From Stentor roeselii (Eukaryota; Ciliophora; Heterotrichea; Heterotrichida; Stentoridae), in contig RSEH01000073.1 of NCBI GenBank assembly GCA_006503475.1, positions 1 through 64,000 on the forward strand: 64,000 nt of DNA, in the 5' to 3' direction. Positions 9,247 through 18,139 of this stretch are shown here, piece after piece. The notes below the pieces were generated by a model that did no database searches, had not been told where the DNA came from, and saw nothing but the letters and a program-made list of their open reading frames with translations. The translations under genes and the position numbers were made by a program. Each line of letters opens with the position of its first letter. Positions within the stretch are counted from its first letter, which is position 1.

Positions 9247-10563
9247 TTAATTAATTTGCTTTATCATCGTAAGTACTCTTGCTTCGCAATCAAATCTATA
9301 AATCTTGTGATTGTAATCAACAAAGTATGCATACTTATCATGATAGCAAGGTTTACTTGAAGTAGAATTAAAACTTTGAGAAGAATTTACTAGTTTCCAG
9401 TTATTTTTATTAATAAGATCATCACATAAATATACTGAACTATTAACCAAAAGGTAGATATTTTTTAAATAATATATAAAGATGCTCACATTAGAAATTG
9501 AAACTCCGTTGTTAACATTATCATATTTATTATTTATAACATCGTATGAATGAATAAAACTTTGATGTCCAGTAATTAAAATACAATTTGTTGTTAAGAG
9601 TAAAGTTGAGGTATTACTTTGTACTGATGGTAATGCTGCTATAGGAATCCACTTATTTATTTTTAAATCATAATAATTTGAATTAGAAGTCACACTTCCA
9701 TTCATAATACCACCAAAAATATAAATTTTATTCATGAATAACTGAGGCGAAGTTGAATAAGACAGATTGCCTAATGCCAAGTTTTTCACTGAAAAATCTG
9801 ATAATTTAATTAAATTGCTGATGGAGAGTGATGTTGAAGTATAGCTTCCGTTAATAAAAAGTGTTCCTCTGTTAACTTTTGTTATACTTGATAAATGACA
9901 TTGAACTGGAAACACGCTTATAATATTTTGAATCGTTTCTTGATTATGTGGATTAAATCTGCACAATACATTAGTATTGTTTTTAAAGAAAAATAATTCA
10001 TCGGAATCAAAATTCTCAGAGTTGATATCAATAAAATCCTGAATCAAATTTCCGTGAATTTTCGAGTAACTATTAAAAGATTCTTGGAGTTCTATAGTTT
10101 TTAGGTGATTGATAAAGCCAAAAGTTAATTTTTTAACGTCTTCTGGTTCTGATACTTCATTATAATAAAATCCATCTATTCCATCTTCTAATCTTCCGGT
10201 CGAAGTGATTATAAGTCTATCTTTTGCAAGTACTTCAATTATATTGAATCGAAGGAATTTATTTAAATCATTTAAATATTTCAGAAGTTTATTAGAAAGA
10301 GTTAATAGTCTTTCAGTATTTTCTGATATGGCATGCTTTAAGTCAATGTTTCTCTTGATCATTATGTTGATAGTCTCAATAATCTTTTCTTTTGATTCTT
10401 TTTTTATGGTTTTATATATTGGACTCAATTTATGTATTGATAATCTGTTTTGACTCAAATGACTTTCACAGTGTTTTTCACAGATAATTTCAGGGTATCC
10501 TTGACACTTACAAAAGAAACTAGGTGATAATTTGCAAGATTCAAAATAGCACTTTACCTTCAT
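9247..10563 (-). CDS. B-box-like / coiled coil / kelch-propeller protein
   Basis: The protein has 438 residues. Residues 5-45 repeat the finger seen in the two genes to the left (C-x4-C, CKC, then IICEKHCESH and a later His). A helical, charged segment follows to about residue 110. From about residue 190 there are kelch-type blades: LFINGSY, then IYIFGG followed by YYDLKINKWIPIAALP, then SYDVINNKYDNV and YRFDCEARV. A kelch propeller usually recruits a protein partner; with a B-box/coiled-coil front end the likely role is a scaffold or substrate adaptor, but no catalytic RING is present. The start is ATG preceded by ATATAAAT. It is very A+T-rich, including long runs of Asn and Ile codons. Confidence 0.75.
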   Translation of the reverse strand: MKVKCYFESCKLSPSFFCKCQGYPEIICEKHCESHLSQNRLSIHKLSPIYKTIKKESKEKIIETINIMIKRNIDLKHAISENTERLLTLSNKLLKYLNDLNKFLRFNIIEVLAKDRLIITSTGRLEDGIDGFYYNEVSEPEDVKKLTFGFINHLKTIELQESFNSYSKIHGNLIQDFIDINSENFDSDELFFFKNNTNVLCRFNPHNQETIQNIISVFPVQCHLSSITKVNRGTLFINGSYTSTSLSISNLIKLSDFSVKNLALGNLSYSTSPQLFMNKIYIFGGIMNGSVTSNSNYYDLKINKWIPIAALPSVQSNTSTLLLTTNCILITGHQSFIHSYDVINNKYDNVNNGVSISNVSIFIYYLKNIYLLVNSSVYLCDDLINKNNWKLVNSSQSFNSTSSKPCYHDKYAYFVDYNHKIYRFDCEARVLTMIKQIN

Positions 10564-11014
10564 ATTTATATGTCTATATTTTCCATATTTATTTTAGACA
10601 ATATAATTAGATTATTTCAATAAGTATAAGATTCTGAAAAAATTTTTATTAATTCTTTTTGATAATTTTTTCATTTGCTTTAGTAAGATAGTGAATTTTT
10701 TAATCTATTGAATTTTTTAACTTTTTTTTCGTCTTTGTTGTTACACTCGACGACTCAAATTAAAGATTTCTGAGAATGAAAATATCTGTGGAAGAATAAT
10801 TAAGAATAAGGTAATTTTCACTACTCTTTATAAAAATTAAGTTTTTTCAGTAAATTCTCGATTCAAAATAAAAGCTAAAAAATCGTAATAACAATCTAAA
10901 ACTAGTAATTCTAAATCAGACCCTAGATATCATTAAACATTAAATCTTCAATTCTCTAAAAATTCACCTAAAATCCAAAATTTACGAAAATTAAAATATA
11001 AACCCTAATAACCA
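10564..11014. other. Intergenic gap, nothing recognised
   Basis: About 450 bp between the kelch gene start and the bZIP gene stop, both on the minus strand. It is A+T-rich with no supported gene or repeat. Confidence 0.6.
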
Positions 11015-11596
11015 TTAATTAAAAGGCTCAGCATTCAAAATTTCTCCAATTTTCTCAGGAGGTAAAAAGCTTTTCAAATGTTGTGGAAGTTGTCCAGCCC
11101 AGTCTAAAACACTATCAAGTTCCCCTTTAATATTCTTAAGTTCAGTGACAACTTCCTTAAGTTTCATTTGTTCCCTAACGATATCCGGTTGTAATTCCTT
11201 AATATTCCTAATCTGTTCATCACTAAGTTCAGGTACTCTAATATCAGGTTTTTCACAAGCCATGATAAGTAATTTCGCATGAGAAGGAATCATGACATCA
11301 ATGACTTCTTCAATAATAAACTTGATATGTTCTTTTCTCTGATTGCAAGAACTCATCAGTTTTTCAAGAACAGTGTCAAGACGAGTTTTCATGTCGTATT
11401 CTGATTGAGACGACATTTCGATATCTTCAGATTTTTTGTAAATTTGGTTGCGAAGGTTGCTGGCTTCTTGACAAAGCATTTTTACTTTATTTTCTAAGAA
11501 CTCTTGATAGTGTTTCTTTCTGTTTCGGCTTTTTCTTGCTGATTCTTTGTTCCTGATTAATCGCTTCTGACGCTTTTCGAGGTTTACTTGATCCAT
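11015..11596 (-). CDS. bZIP transcription factor
   Basis: The protein has 193 residues. Residues 8-30 are a textbook bZIP basic region: KRLIRNKESARKSRNRKK carries the invariant Asn and Arg of N-x7-R, with the Ala and Ser contacts in between. A leucine zipper follows (residues about 31-62, heptads with LENKV, MLCQEASNL, NQI). The rest is a helical acidic region with no known domain. It should bind DNA as a dimer in the nucleus. The start lies only six residues before the basic region, so there is no N-terminal activation domain; any effector function must be in the C-terminal 130 residues. Confidence 0.9.
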   Translation of the reverse strand: MDQVNLEKRQKRLIRNKESARKSRNRKKHYQEFLENKVKMLCQEASNLRNQIYKKSEDIEMSSQSEYDMKTRLDTVLEKLMSSCNQRKEHIKFIIEEVIDVMIPSHAKLLIMACEKPDIRVPELSDEQIRNIKELQPDIVREQMKLKEVVTELKNIKGELDSVLDWAGQLPQHLKSFLPPEKIGEILNAEPFN

Positions 11597-12283
11597 TTTT
11601 TATTGTCTCTTCTGGAATTTTAGTCTTTGGATAGTTTTGAGAAGTGAAGATGTTGAGGAAGTATTTTTTCGCTTTGGGTACTGAAGCTGAGGAAAATATG
11701 GAAAAAGGATATGAAATACCTAAGGATATTCATTTCTGATAATAATTTCATTATGAAGGATTAAGGATAAACAAATTTGTAGCTTTACTTGTTAAAATTT
11801 TCAAATATTCGAGTGTCAAGATAGTTTTCTTTGATTCTGAATCGAATTTTCAAAGATAGCGTTTTTTTATCTCCTGCATCAAAATAGAGTAGATTATTGT
11901 TTCTCACCTTTAAAACCTGAAAACTCTTCAATTTTTATCTAAAGAATCAAAATATTCAATTTGGACTTCCAGTGAAATCAGAAAAACCAGTCCAGCTCTT
12001 CTTCAAATGATCTCTTTACCTCTAATTCCCCATCATTCATCATTAAAACTGGTAAAGAACTTCCACAATTCCCCGAAAAAAGAAAGAAATCATGAAAAAG
12101 CCTGTTGAAATCATTGAAAATTTAAATAAGAAATTTTTATTCTGACGTTCCTGAAGTTCAATAAAGAAAAGTGAGATGGTTTATGAATCTTTGTCATCTT
12201 CTTCACTTTAAAATCAGGAGAAAATTTCTACATCTTGATTGTACGACAAAAACCAATCACAAAAGCCAATATAAAAGAAAATA
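11597..12283. other. Divergent intergenic region between bZIP and Lys/Ser/Pro-rich genes
   Basis: About 690 bp holding the promoters of two divergent genes. The left part (upstream of the minus-strand gene) is G-rich and C-poor on the plus strand; the right part becomes C-richer toward the plus-strand gene. A 29-codon frame at 11650-11739 is too short to call. No repeat or RNA is seen. Confidence 0.55.
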
Positions 12284-14401
12284 ATGGCGGAAAAAACAAC
12301 AAATTCTCCCACGTCAAATGAAGGTTTGGAGGGAAAACCTGACGATGCCAGGGAATGTCTTTTAGCAGGAGTAAAACAAATTGTAACCAACGTCCTCTCG
12401 GAAGGACCTAAAACTGTGTCAGATTCTCCAAAAAAAGAGGGAAAATCCAGTCAGAAGGATGAGAGTGATGATGAAGATTATATATTTTCTGAGCAGAAAT
12501 CGAAACCTAAAAACGAAGATTCTAATGAAAAAGAACCTGAAGAAGGTTCTCAAAAACATCCAAGTCATGAAAGACTTTATATGGACCTCGATCAGAAAAA
12601 TGTAAAATCTGATGAAAAATCATCAAGTGAACTCTCCAAGCAAGAAAGCCACAGCAGTCCTCACAGCAGCGACGAAGACCTAAACTCATCTCTCGAAAAC
12701 CCAGACAGAAGCGACTCAGAAGACGACCAATCTTCAAGCATAAATGAAAAGATGGAATTAGATGATCCTCCAAATGATTCTCAAGAAAGTGACAAGAATC
12801 CAAACAATAACCTAAAAGAAGAAGACAAAAATAAATCACTTGAAAGCCACATCGAAAAGTCTCCAACAAAAAAAATCGATGAAGAAGCCCAAGCACATCA
12901 AACAACATTAAAAGAAGAAGACTCGGAAGATGAACAATTATTCAAAGAAGAAAATTTAAATCGAATGGAAGTTGACAAGCCTCATACTCCGACGAAGCCT
13001 GCAGTGAATGATGATTTAAAAATAGAAAATGATGAAGACAAGTCCGAAGTTAAAGAAATCGAGAAGTCGAAACAAGGGTCTCTTGTTGACCCTTCTCAAC
13101 CAGGAACTACTGAGAAAAAGAAGGCAAAAGAAACTTCTAAAAAGCCCAAACCTCCCAAAACTCCAAAAGAACCTAAAGCTCCAAAAGCTCCTAAACCAAA
13201 AACTCCTAAAGAACCTAAATCATCTTCGAAAGCCAAACCTGAGCCTGTCAAGCCATCAGTTGAAAGTACAAAGCCTAAAGCAAAAACAACAACAGACGAA
13301 GACCAAGAATTGCCACGAAAAACAAGAGCTACTAAAACAGAACCAGCACCTAAAAAAGTACCGAAAGTTTCTGAGTCCTCTTCTAAAACAAAAAAATCCC
13401 CACCAAGCAAGTCACCGAAAAAACCTGCTGAGTCCTCTGGAACTGAATCCAATCAAAAGAAAGTTGAGAAAAAACCTCCTACCAAAGCTCCAGAAACCAA
13501 TAAAAAGTCTTCAGATGCTAAGAAAAGTTCTTCTAAAGCCCCAGCAAAGCCTGATTCCAAATCTTCTGACTCAAGTAAACCACCCAAGACTCCAGAAGTT
13601 TCTCCAAGCAAACCAAAAGAACCTAAAAAAACTCCTTCGAAGTCCTCAGCTTCAGAAAAATCAAAAAAACCCTCAACACCCGCGAAAGTTTCAAATAAAT
13701 CAACAGAAAAGCCTTCAGGGTCAGAAGTTTCAGATTCCAAGAAAAAAGCTCCGAAAAAGAAGCAAGATTCTAAAACCACTTCAAAACCAGCAGAAAAAAA
13801 AGAAGCGAAATCTTCAAGTGATGCAAAAAAAACAGAGATCGCTAAAAGCAAGTTGATAAGCAAAGCCACTCAGACAGTAGAAATTTTTCCTCCTGTCTTT
13901 CCAGATGCAGGCAAGTCTTCAGACTCTGCTTCAAAGCCAAGCGTTGAAAAAGGCAAGTCTTCAGATTCTGCTTCAAAGCCAAGCGTTGCGAAAGGAAAGT
14001 CTTCAGATTCTGCTTCCAAGAAAAGCAAGTCAAAAGTAGACCAGAAGTCAAAAAAAGCTTCAAAAGCACCTCCAGTTAAAAAGGTTCCAGTTAAGGTTGA
14101 AGAAAAAACAACTGAAAAAAATTTAGTGAAAAATGAAGAAAAAACGAAGACTCCTTCAAAGTCTCCTCAAGTTAGCAAGTCTTTGTTGAATACTTCCCCG
14201 ATACCTGAGAACTCTTTGAAGGTCAAATACAAAGTACTTGACCATGAATCAATCCTGGTGGGAAAAACTTGCTTCAAAGTAACAAAAAGAAGTGAAAAGT
14301 TGAGTGATTCTTTTGGAACTTGCGAAGTTTGTAAGAGAGTCATCAAATTAAAGTCAATATCTTGGCACTTGGACTCGAAGGTCCATTTAGGTTCTAGTTA
14401 A
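12284..14401 (+). CDS. Lys/Ser/Pro-rich disordered protein with C-terminal C2H2-like finger
   Basis: The protein has 705 residues, almost all low complexity. Residues 1-270 are acidic and Ser-rich; residues 270-620 are dominated by Lys, Ser, Pro and Thr with KxPKxP and SPKK/TPSK motifs like linker-histone tails. Three 14-residue units (GKSSDSASKPSVxK) lie near residue 545. The last 60 residues are different and ordered: CEVCKRVIKLKSISWHLDSKVH fits a C-x2-C-x12-H-x5-H finger near the C-terminus. A nuclear, chromatin-associated role is inferred from the basic tail-like sequence and the finger; no orthologue is recognised. It is followed 80 bp later by the MORN gene on the same strand. Confidence 0.7.
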   Translation: MAEKTTNSPTSNEGLEGKPDDARECLLAGVKQIVTNVLSEGPKTVSDSPKKEGKSSQKDESDDEDYIFSEQKSKPKNEDSNEKEPEEGSQKHPSHERLYMDLDQKNVKSDEKSSSELSKQESHSSPHSSDEDLNSSLENPDRSDSEDDQSSSINEKMELDDPPNDSQESDKNPNNNLKEEDKNKSLESHIEKSPTKKIDEEAQAHQTTLKEEDSEDEQLFKEENLNRMEVDKPHTPTKPAVNDDLKIENDEDKSEVKEIEKSKQGSLVDPSQPGTTEKKKAKETSKKPKPPKTPKEPKAPKAPKPKTPKEPKSSSKAKPEPVKPSVESTKPKAKTTTDEDQELPRKTRATKTEPAPKKVPKVSESSSKTKKSPPSKSPKKPAESSGTESNQKKVEKKPPTKAPETNKKSSDAKKSSSKAPAKPDSKSSDSSKPPKTPEVSPSKPKEPKKTPSKSSASEKSKKPSTPAKVSNKSTEKPSGSEVSDSKKKAPKKKQDSKTTSKPAEKKEAKSSSDAKKTEIAKSKLISKATQTVEIFPPVFPDAGKSSDSASKPSVEKGKSSDSASKPSVAKGKSSDSASKKSKSKVDQKSKKASKAPPVKKVPVKVEEKTTEKNLVKNEEKTKTPSKSPQVSKSLLNTSPIPENSLKVKYKVLDHESILVGKTCFKVTKRSEKLSDSFGTCEVCKRVIKLKSISWHLDSKVHLGSS
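13910..14035 (+). repeat. Three tandem 42-bp coding repeats
   Basis: Three adjacent 14-codon units encode GKSSDSASK followed by PSVEK, PSVAK or KSKSK. The first two units are nearly identical in DNA and the third diverges at its end, which suggests slippage within the disordered Lys/Ser-rich region. Confidence 0.85.
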
Positions 14402-14481
14402 AATAATCAGAAATTTTCATTTGACCATTTAACACCCAGTCTCCTAAATCCATCTAACCATTCTCAAAAACTAAATAAACC

Positions 14482-15855
14482 ATGGAAACTTTATCAATAT
14501 ACGACCTGTTTTCGAAAGAAACAAGTAAAACCCGCCTTCCTGTTCTAATGTCGCCATCGCCTCACCGTCGTACCAAGTCAATCAGCAAAACCAAAGAAAG
14601 TCGTTTTATCCTCTCAAATTCAGTAAACGAGTCCTTTCCCCTGTCTCAGCCGCGTTCCCCTCTCTCAAGCTACCCAAAACGCGGTTCTCTTCTAAAGCAC
14701 TCAATCGAGGAGCCGATGGAGCAAGAACTACGAAGAGCGATTCGAACAATAATATCAAAAAAGCCTAAAATCCGAAGACTAGCTCACAAAAACACAGTAA
14801 TAAACTCGCATATCTACACAATGAAAAACATCGAAGAACAAGACATCAACAACTTCGTAAAAGCGATTTTCAGTCACGAGCCTTCTCCTTTCAGAAAGCT
14901 CGGCTTAACAGCCGAGCCGAAAACTTTAGACCTTCGCGCCGCTGAGAAGATTTTGCAAGAAGCTAAAAAAATCATTCGACATGGAGTGATGAAAAAAAAT
15001 GACCAATATGAAAGTAAGACTCAAATTGAGGACTTTTGGAAAAATCATATCTCAAAAGAAGAAAACGTTCGATGGGACATTTTTGAAGAAGGGCTTCTTT
15101 CGTTTATTGAAAATTTCATGGTTAGCAACCATGGGGTACTGAGGAAAATCAACTGGAAGGCCATGCTTGGAAAGATTTATTCAAGTATCGCTGTGGAATC
15201 CACTGAAGTTGAAATCTGGCCGCCTGGAAAAGGCCATCAAGAACTGATTTTAACTAAAGTTGCAAAGTTTACTGATTTTGCGATCTTTGTGGCTCAAGGA
15301 AGACTGCAGAAGATTTTAATGACTTGTATTGAAGAGCTGCCTTTTTATATTGAGAACTTGAGGGGGAATGCTTATGATTATGTCTGTGGATGTCATTATA
15401 AGGGTGAGTGGAAGGATGGAAAACGTGAAGGAAATGGAATTTTTGAGATGTGCTCAGGGGAAAGCTTCTTTGGAAACTTCTTTCAAGGACTTAGGCAGGA
15501 ATTCGGCACTTTCAAGGGGAATGGGTTCTTGTATAAGGGAGACTTCAAAAAGGATAAGTTTCATGGATATGGAATTCTTAAGTTTCCTAATGGAAACTCT
15601 TATGATGGCATGTGGATTAAACATCGATTTCTTAAAGGAAAATTCTTGTTTCATGATCACAGCTTTTATGTTGGAGATTGGAATGCTCAGGAATTTGAAG
15701 GACGTGGAAAACTTGTTGTTTTTGATGGAACTGTTAAGAAAGGCATGTGGAGAGCTGGAAAATTGTGTGGGGATGGAAGTGTTAAAGGATGTGATGGAAG
15801 GGTTCTTAGAGGGTTCTTTCTCGATGATGCTTTACAGAGTGAATATCAGGAGTAG
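14482..15855 (+). CDS. MORN-repeat protein
   Basis: The protein has 457 residues. The first 100 are basic and Ser/Arg-rich; residues 110-300 are helical with no recognised domain. From about residue 305 there are six or seven MORN repeats (YKGEWKDGKREGNGIF, YKGDFKKDKFHGYGIL, YDGMWI, YVGDWNAQEFEGRGKL and related), ending at the C-terminus. MORN repeats form extended beta-hairpin arrays that attach proteins to membranes or cytoskeletal edges; in ciliates they are common in cortical and ciliary proteins. The exact role is unknown. The start ATG follows AATAAACC. Confidence 0.8.
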   Translation: METLSIYDLFSKETSKTRLPVLMSPSPHRRTKSISKTKESRFILSNSVNESFPLSQPRSPLSSYPKRGSLLKHSIEEPMEQELRRAIRTIISKKPKIRRLAHKNTVINSHIYTMKNIEEQDINNFVKAIFSHEPSPFRKLGLTAEPKTLDLRAAEKILQEAKKIIRHGVMKKNDQYESKTQIEDFWKNHISKEENVRWDIFEEGLLSFIENFMVSNHGVLRKINWKAMLGKIYSSIAVESTEVEIWPPGKGHQELILTKVAKFTDFAIFVAQGRLQKILMTCIEELPFYIENLRGNAYDYVCGCHYKGEWKDGKREGNGIFEMCSGESFFGNFFQGLRQEFGTFKGNGFLYKGDFKKDKFHGYGILKFPNGNSYDGMWIKHRFLKGKFLFHDHSFYVGDWNAQEFEGRGKLVVFDGTVKKGMWRAGKLCGDGSVKGCDGRVLRGFFLDDALQSEYQE

Positions 15856-15990
15856 TGCTTTAAGATTCTTATTGTATTTAATATTATTGTGAGAGATAAA
15901 TTATTTGGGTAAAGGTAAAGATACTTCTCAGATGCCAAATAATCTTTTCACATAAAAACTAAAAAACTAAAACTTCTTCAATCATACTAA

Positions 15991-16554
15991 ATGGATATCG
16001 ACAACTACATCAATAATTCAAGAGACAAAAGAAACAAACTTTTAAAAGTAGCAGAAGCATTCCTAAGCCAAACAATTTCCAAAAACAATCCACCTTGTCT
16101 AAGCGACCGAAACAGTCCAGATCTTTACTCAGGTCCAACTCCATTAAAACTGAAACAATTCGAAGAAGAAGTAGGTTCAACCCTAAAAAGAATTTTCAGT
16201 CCAGGCCACCGAGACTTCCAAGACCAAAGAAAAATCCTAAAAGCCCTCTCAATCGACGACACCATAAAAAAGACCTACTCCCGAAACTCTCCAACAGTTA
16301 AAAAAAAGCAGCTGGTGATCCTTCCAAAGAAAAACCAAAACGCGACTCTTCGAATTCCAGAAATTTTACTAAACAAGAAAAAGAACTTCCTAAGTCCAGA
16401 CCTAACAACAGACGCAACAAACAGCAGTGTAAGAAGTGAATACAATAAAAGTACCTTAAAGCCTAAAAAGTTTTTAAAAGAAGACCTTTTCCTTCCAGTC
16501 CTGTCGACATCAGGAACTCATGAGTATCGTTCAAAGATCTATAAATACAAATAA
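15991..16554 (+). CDS. Hypothetical basic protein, 187 residues
   Basis: I do not recognise this protein. It is rich in Lys, Ser and Asn and probably disordered, with a short helical N-terminus. Codon use favours C- and A-ending codons, like coding DNA and unlike the A+T-rich gap before it. Its stop lies only 13 bp before the start of the next plus-strand gene, so the two may share transcription or have very short untranslated ends. No membrane segment or signal peptide is seen. Confidence 0.7.
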   Translation: MDIDNYINNSRDKRNKLLKVAEAFLSQTISKNNPPCLSDRNSPDLYSGPTPLKLKQFEEEVGSTLKRIFSPGHRDFQDQRKILKALSIDDTIKKTYSRNSPTVKKKQLVILPKKNQNATLRIPEILLNKKKNFLSPDLTTDATNSSVRSEYNKSTLKPKKFLKEDLFLPVLSTSGTHEYRSKIYKYK

Positions 16555-16567
16555 TAACTAACTAATC

Positions 16568-17392
16568 ATGGAAGAGCCTCGGCCGAAGACCAGAAGCGAG
16601 TTGCTGGACCAGCGAAAGTTGCAACTTCGAGCAATGGGCTCGAATTTCATAGAAAATTTTTACTCTTCTCATCCTCATCTACATGAAAGTGCTTTTCCTG
16701 CAAGTCGTCCTGTACCTCCAATGCCAATGTCATATGTTTCAGTACCTCAAGTAAAAACCAAGACTGAATTAGAAATTCAAAGAAAGACTGCTTCTATCAT
16801 TGCAAATCAAAAGATTAAAATAAACTCCAGGTCTCAATCAAATCCAGTTGAACAATTTTCAAATAATTTTCTTTTCAATCAACTTTCAGAGAATAAGAAA
16901 AAAAAACTTGAAAAAAATGAAGACCTTCAGAACTTTAAACAAAAATTTGATAAGAGAATTGCAGGTATTCATGGAAAAGAACTACCTAAGTTCAGTGAAC
17001 ATTTACAGGATTATTGGAAATTTAAAGACGGTTACTGTGAAAAACCTCCTGTCAGGGAAAAAACTGCTCGAGAAAGTCGACCTATTTCGGAGTTTTGCAG
17101 ACTTAGGGTAAAAAAATCGAAAAATGACTTGGAAATCACGAAAAAACCTGGAGAAATCAACCCTTTTCCAACTTTTACACCTAGAGAAGGAGAAAGTGCT
17201 GGCATGAGAAACACTTCAAGGTCACGATTTTCTGATGAACTTTTACTGACCTCAAGAGTGAACAGCACAATTTCTATTGAAATTGGAAATAGCTCTTTGA
17301 ATAGCAGAGCTTTTCACAGGCCAAGACCTTTCACTGCTAATTTTAAATCTGGGAAAATGAAGAGAGTTATTCGATCCAGTGGCTTTTTGTAA
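16568..17392 (+). CDS. Hypothetical basic protein, 274 residues
   Basis: I do not recognise this protein. It is hydrophilic and basic (PRPKTRSELLDQRKLQLRA near the start), with a Pro-rich stretch at residues 40-60 and a Lys-rich segment near residue 110. It begins 13 bp after the preceding stop. Two small unknown proteins in tandem followed by a third suggest a run of structural or ciliary-type genes, but that is only context. No signal peptide or membrane segment is present. Confidence 0.75.
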   Translation: MEEPRPKTRSELLDQRKLQLRAMGSNFIENFYSSHPHLHESAFPASRPVPPMPMSYVSVPQVKTKTELEIQRKTASIIANQKIKINSRSQSNPVEQFSNNFLFNQLSENKKKKLEKNEDLQNFKQKFDKRIAGIHGKELPKFSEHLQDYWKFKDGYCEKPPVREKTARESRPISEFCRLRVKKSKNDLEITKKPGEINPFPTFTPREGESAGMRNTSRSRFSDELLLTSRVNSTISIEIGNSSLNSRAFHRPRPFTANFKSGKMKRVIRSSGFL

Positions 17393-17533
17393 ATCATAAG
17401 AATTAAATTAGCAGGTTAAAGATTCGATGTTTAAAATATTTTAAAAGATGATTAGATGATGAAGAAGGGTTAAAATTTAAGTTCTTTTGAATTACATTGA
17501 AAAGAAGTGATTTTAATAATAAGATTTATAAAT

Positions 17534-17803
17534 ATGAGTGAATATCGCAATCTTGGCCCTGCCCTCAGAAAACCCATGCACCCGAAAGTCATCAAAGTAC
17601 TTGCAAGGCTATCCTGCTTAAGTCCTTCTATTATTCCTCGAGATACTCACCAGCCAAAGCAAGGGTGTCTCGCACTCATGAAAAAACAACAGTCAAGTTT
17701 CGTACTTGAGCAGAAAAATCAAGAAACCAGAAAACCTGATACGGTCTTGAATCTTTCAAGTTCTTTGTTAAGTAGAAGGAAACTGAGCATGAGTGTGAGT
17801 TAA
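17534..17803 (+). CDS. Hypothetical small basic protein, 89 residues
   Basis: The ATG at 17534 is chosen over one nine codons upstream because it follows a TATAAAT box like most genes here and the extra codons look non-coding (Ile/Leu-rich). The protein is basic with no recognised domain; it starts MSEYRNLGPALRKPMHPKV. C-ending codon use supports coding. Confidence is moderate because of the small size. Confidence 0.55.
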   Translation: MSEYRNLGPALRKPMHPKVIKVLARLSCLSPSIIPRDTHQPKQGCLALMKKQQSSFVLEQKNQETRKPDTVLNLSSSLLSRRKLSMSVS

Positions 17804-18139
17804 AGCAGTGGTTTTATATTAACTGGTATAATAAAATTCTTAAAGATTTAGAATTTATGTGGGTCTATATATTGACAAGTTTCGCAGATATGTCTTTGAT
17901 TTAAGAGATTATTGAAAATTTACATTGGATTTGAAATTTTAAGACTGAATTGCTGAGAAACTCACTGATTTACTGATAAACTTACCAGTAATCAACTAGT
18001 TATTCACAGTATCAAAAGAACCCCATTTCCAAAATCTTCTGATTAAAAACCTTTCATTCTCCAATCCCAACAAAATCCAAACCTCTAATCTCCCTTCCTT
18101 AAAATACCCACTTAACGCTACTCAATCCATAATAAACCC
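17804..18139. other. Intergenic region with sharp skew change
   Basis: About 336 bp. The left half, after the plus-strand stop, is C-poor; the right half, before ORC4, is rich in C and very poor in G on the sense strand. No gene or repeat is seen. The region illustrates the orientation-linked base skew described in the findings. Confidence 0.6.

Noticed and set aside
11650-11739. 29-codon frame upstream of the bZIP gene
   Set aside because: Too short and not extended by any 15-nt intron; likely chance.
13029-13856. Long plus-strand frame overlapping the Lys/Ser/Pro-rich gene
   Set aside because: It is a shadow of repetitive Lys/Pro codons in another phase and encodes only Lys/Leu/Gln-rich sequence.
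16554-16568. Polycistronic operon of the tightly spaced tandem genes
   Set aside because: Spacing of 13-23 bp is suggestive, but the same tightness is seen for divergent and convergent genes, so short untranslated ends explain it equally well.
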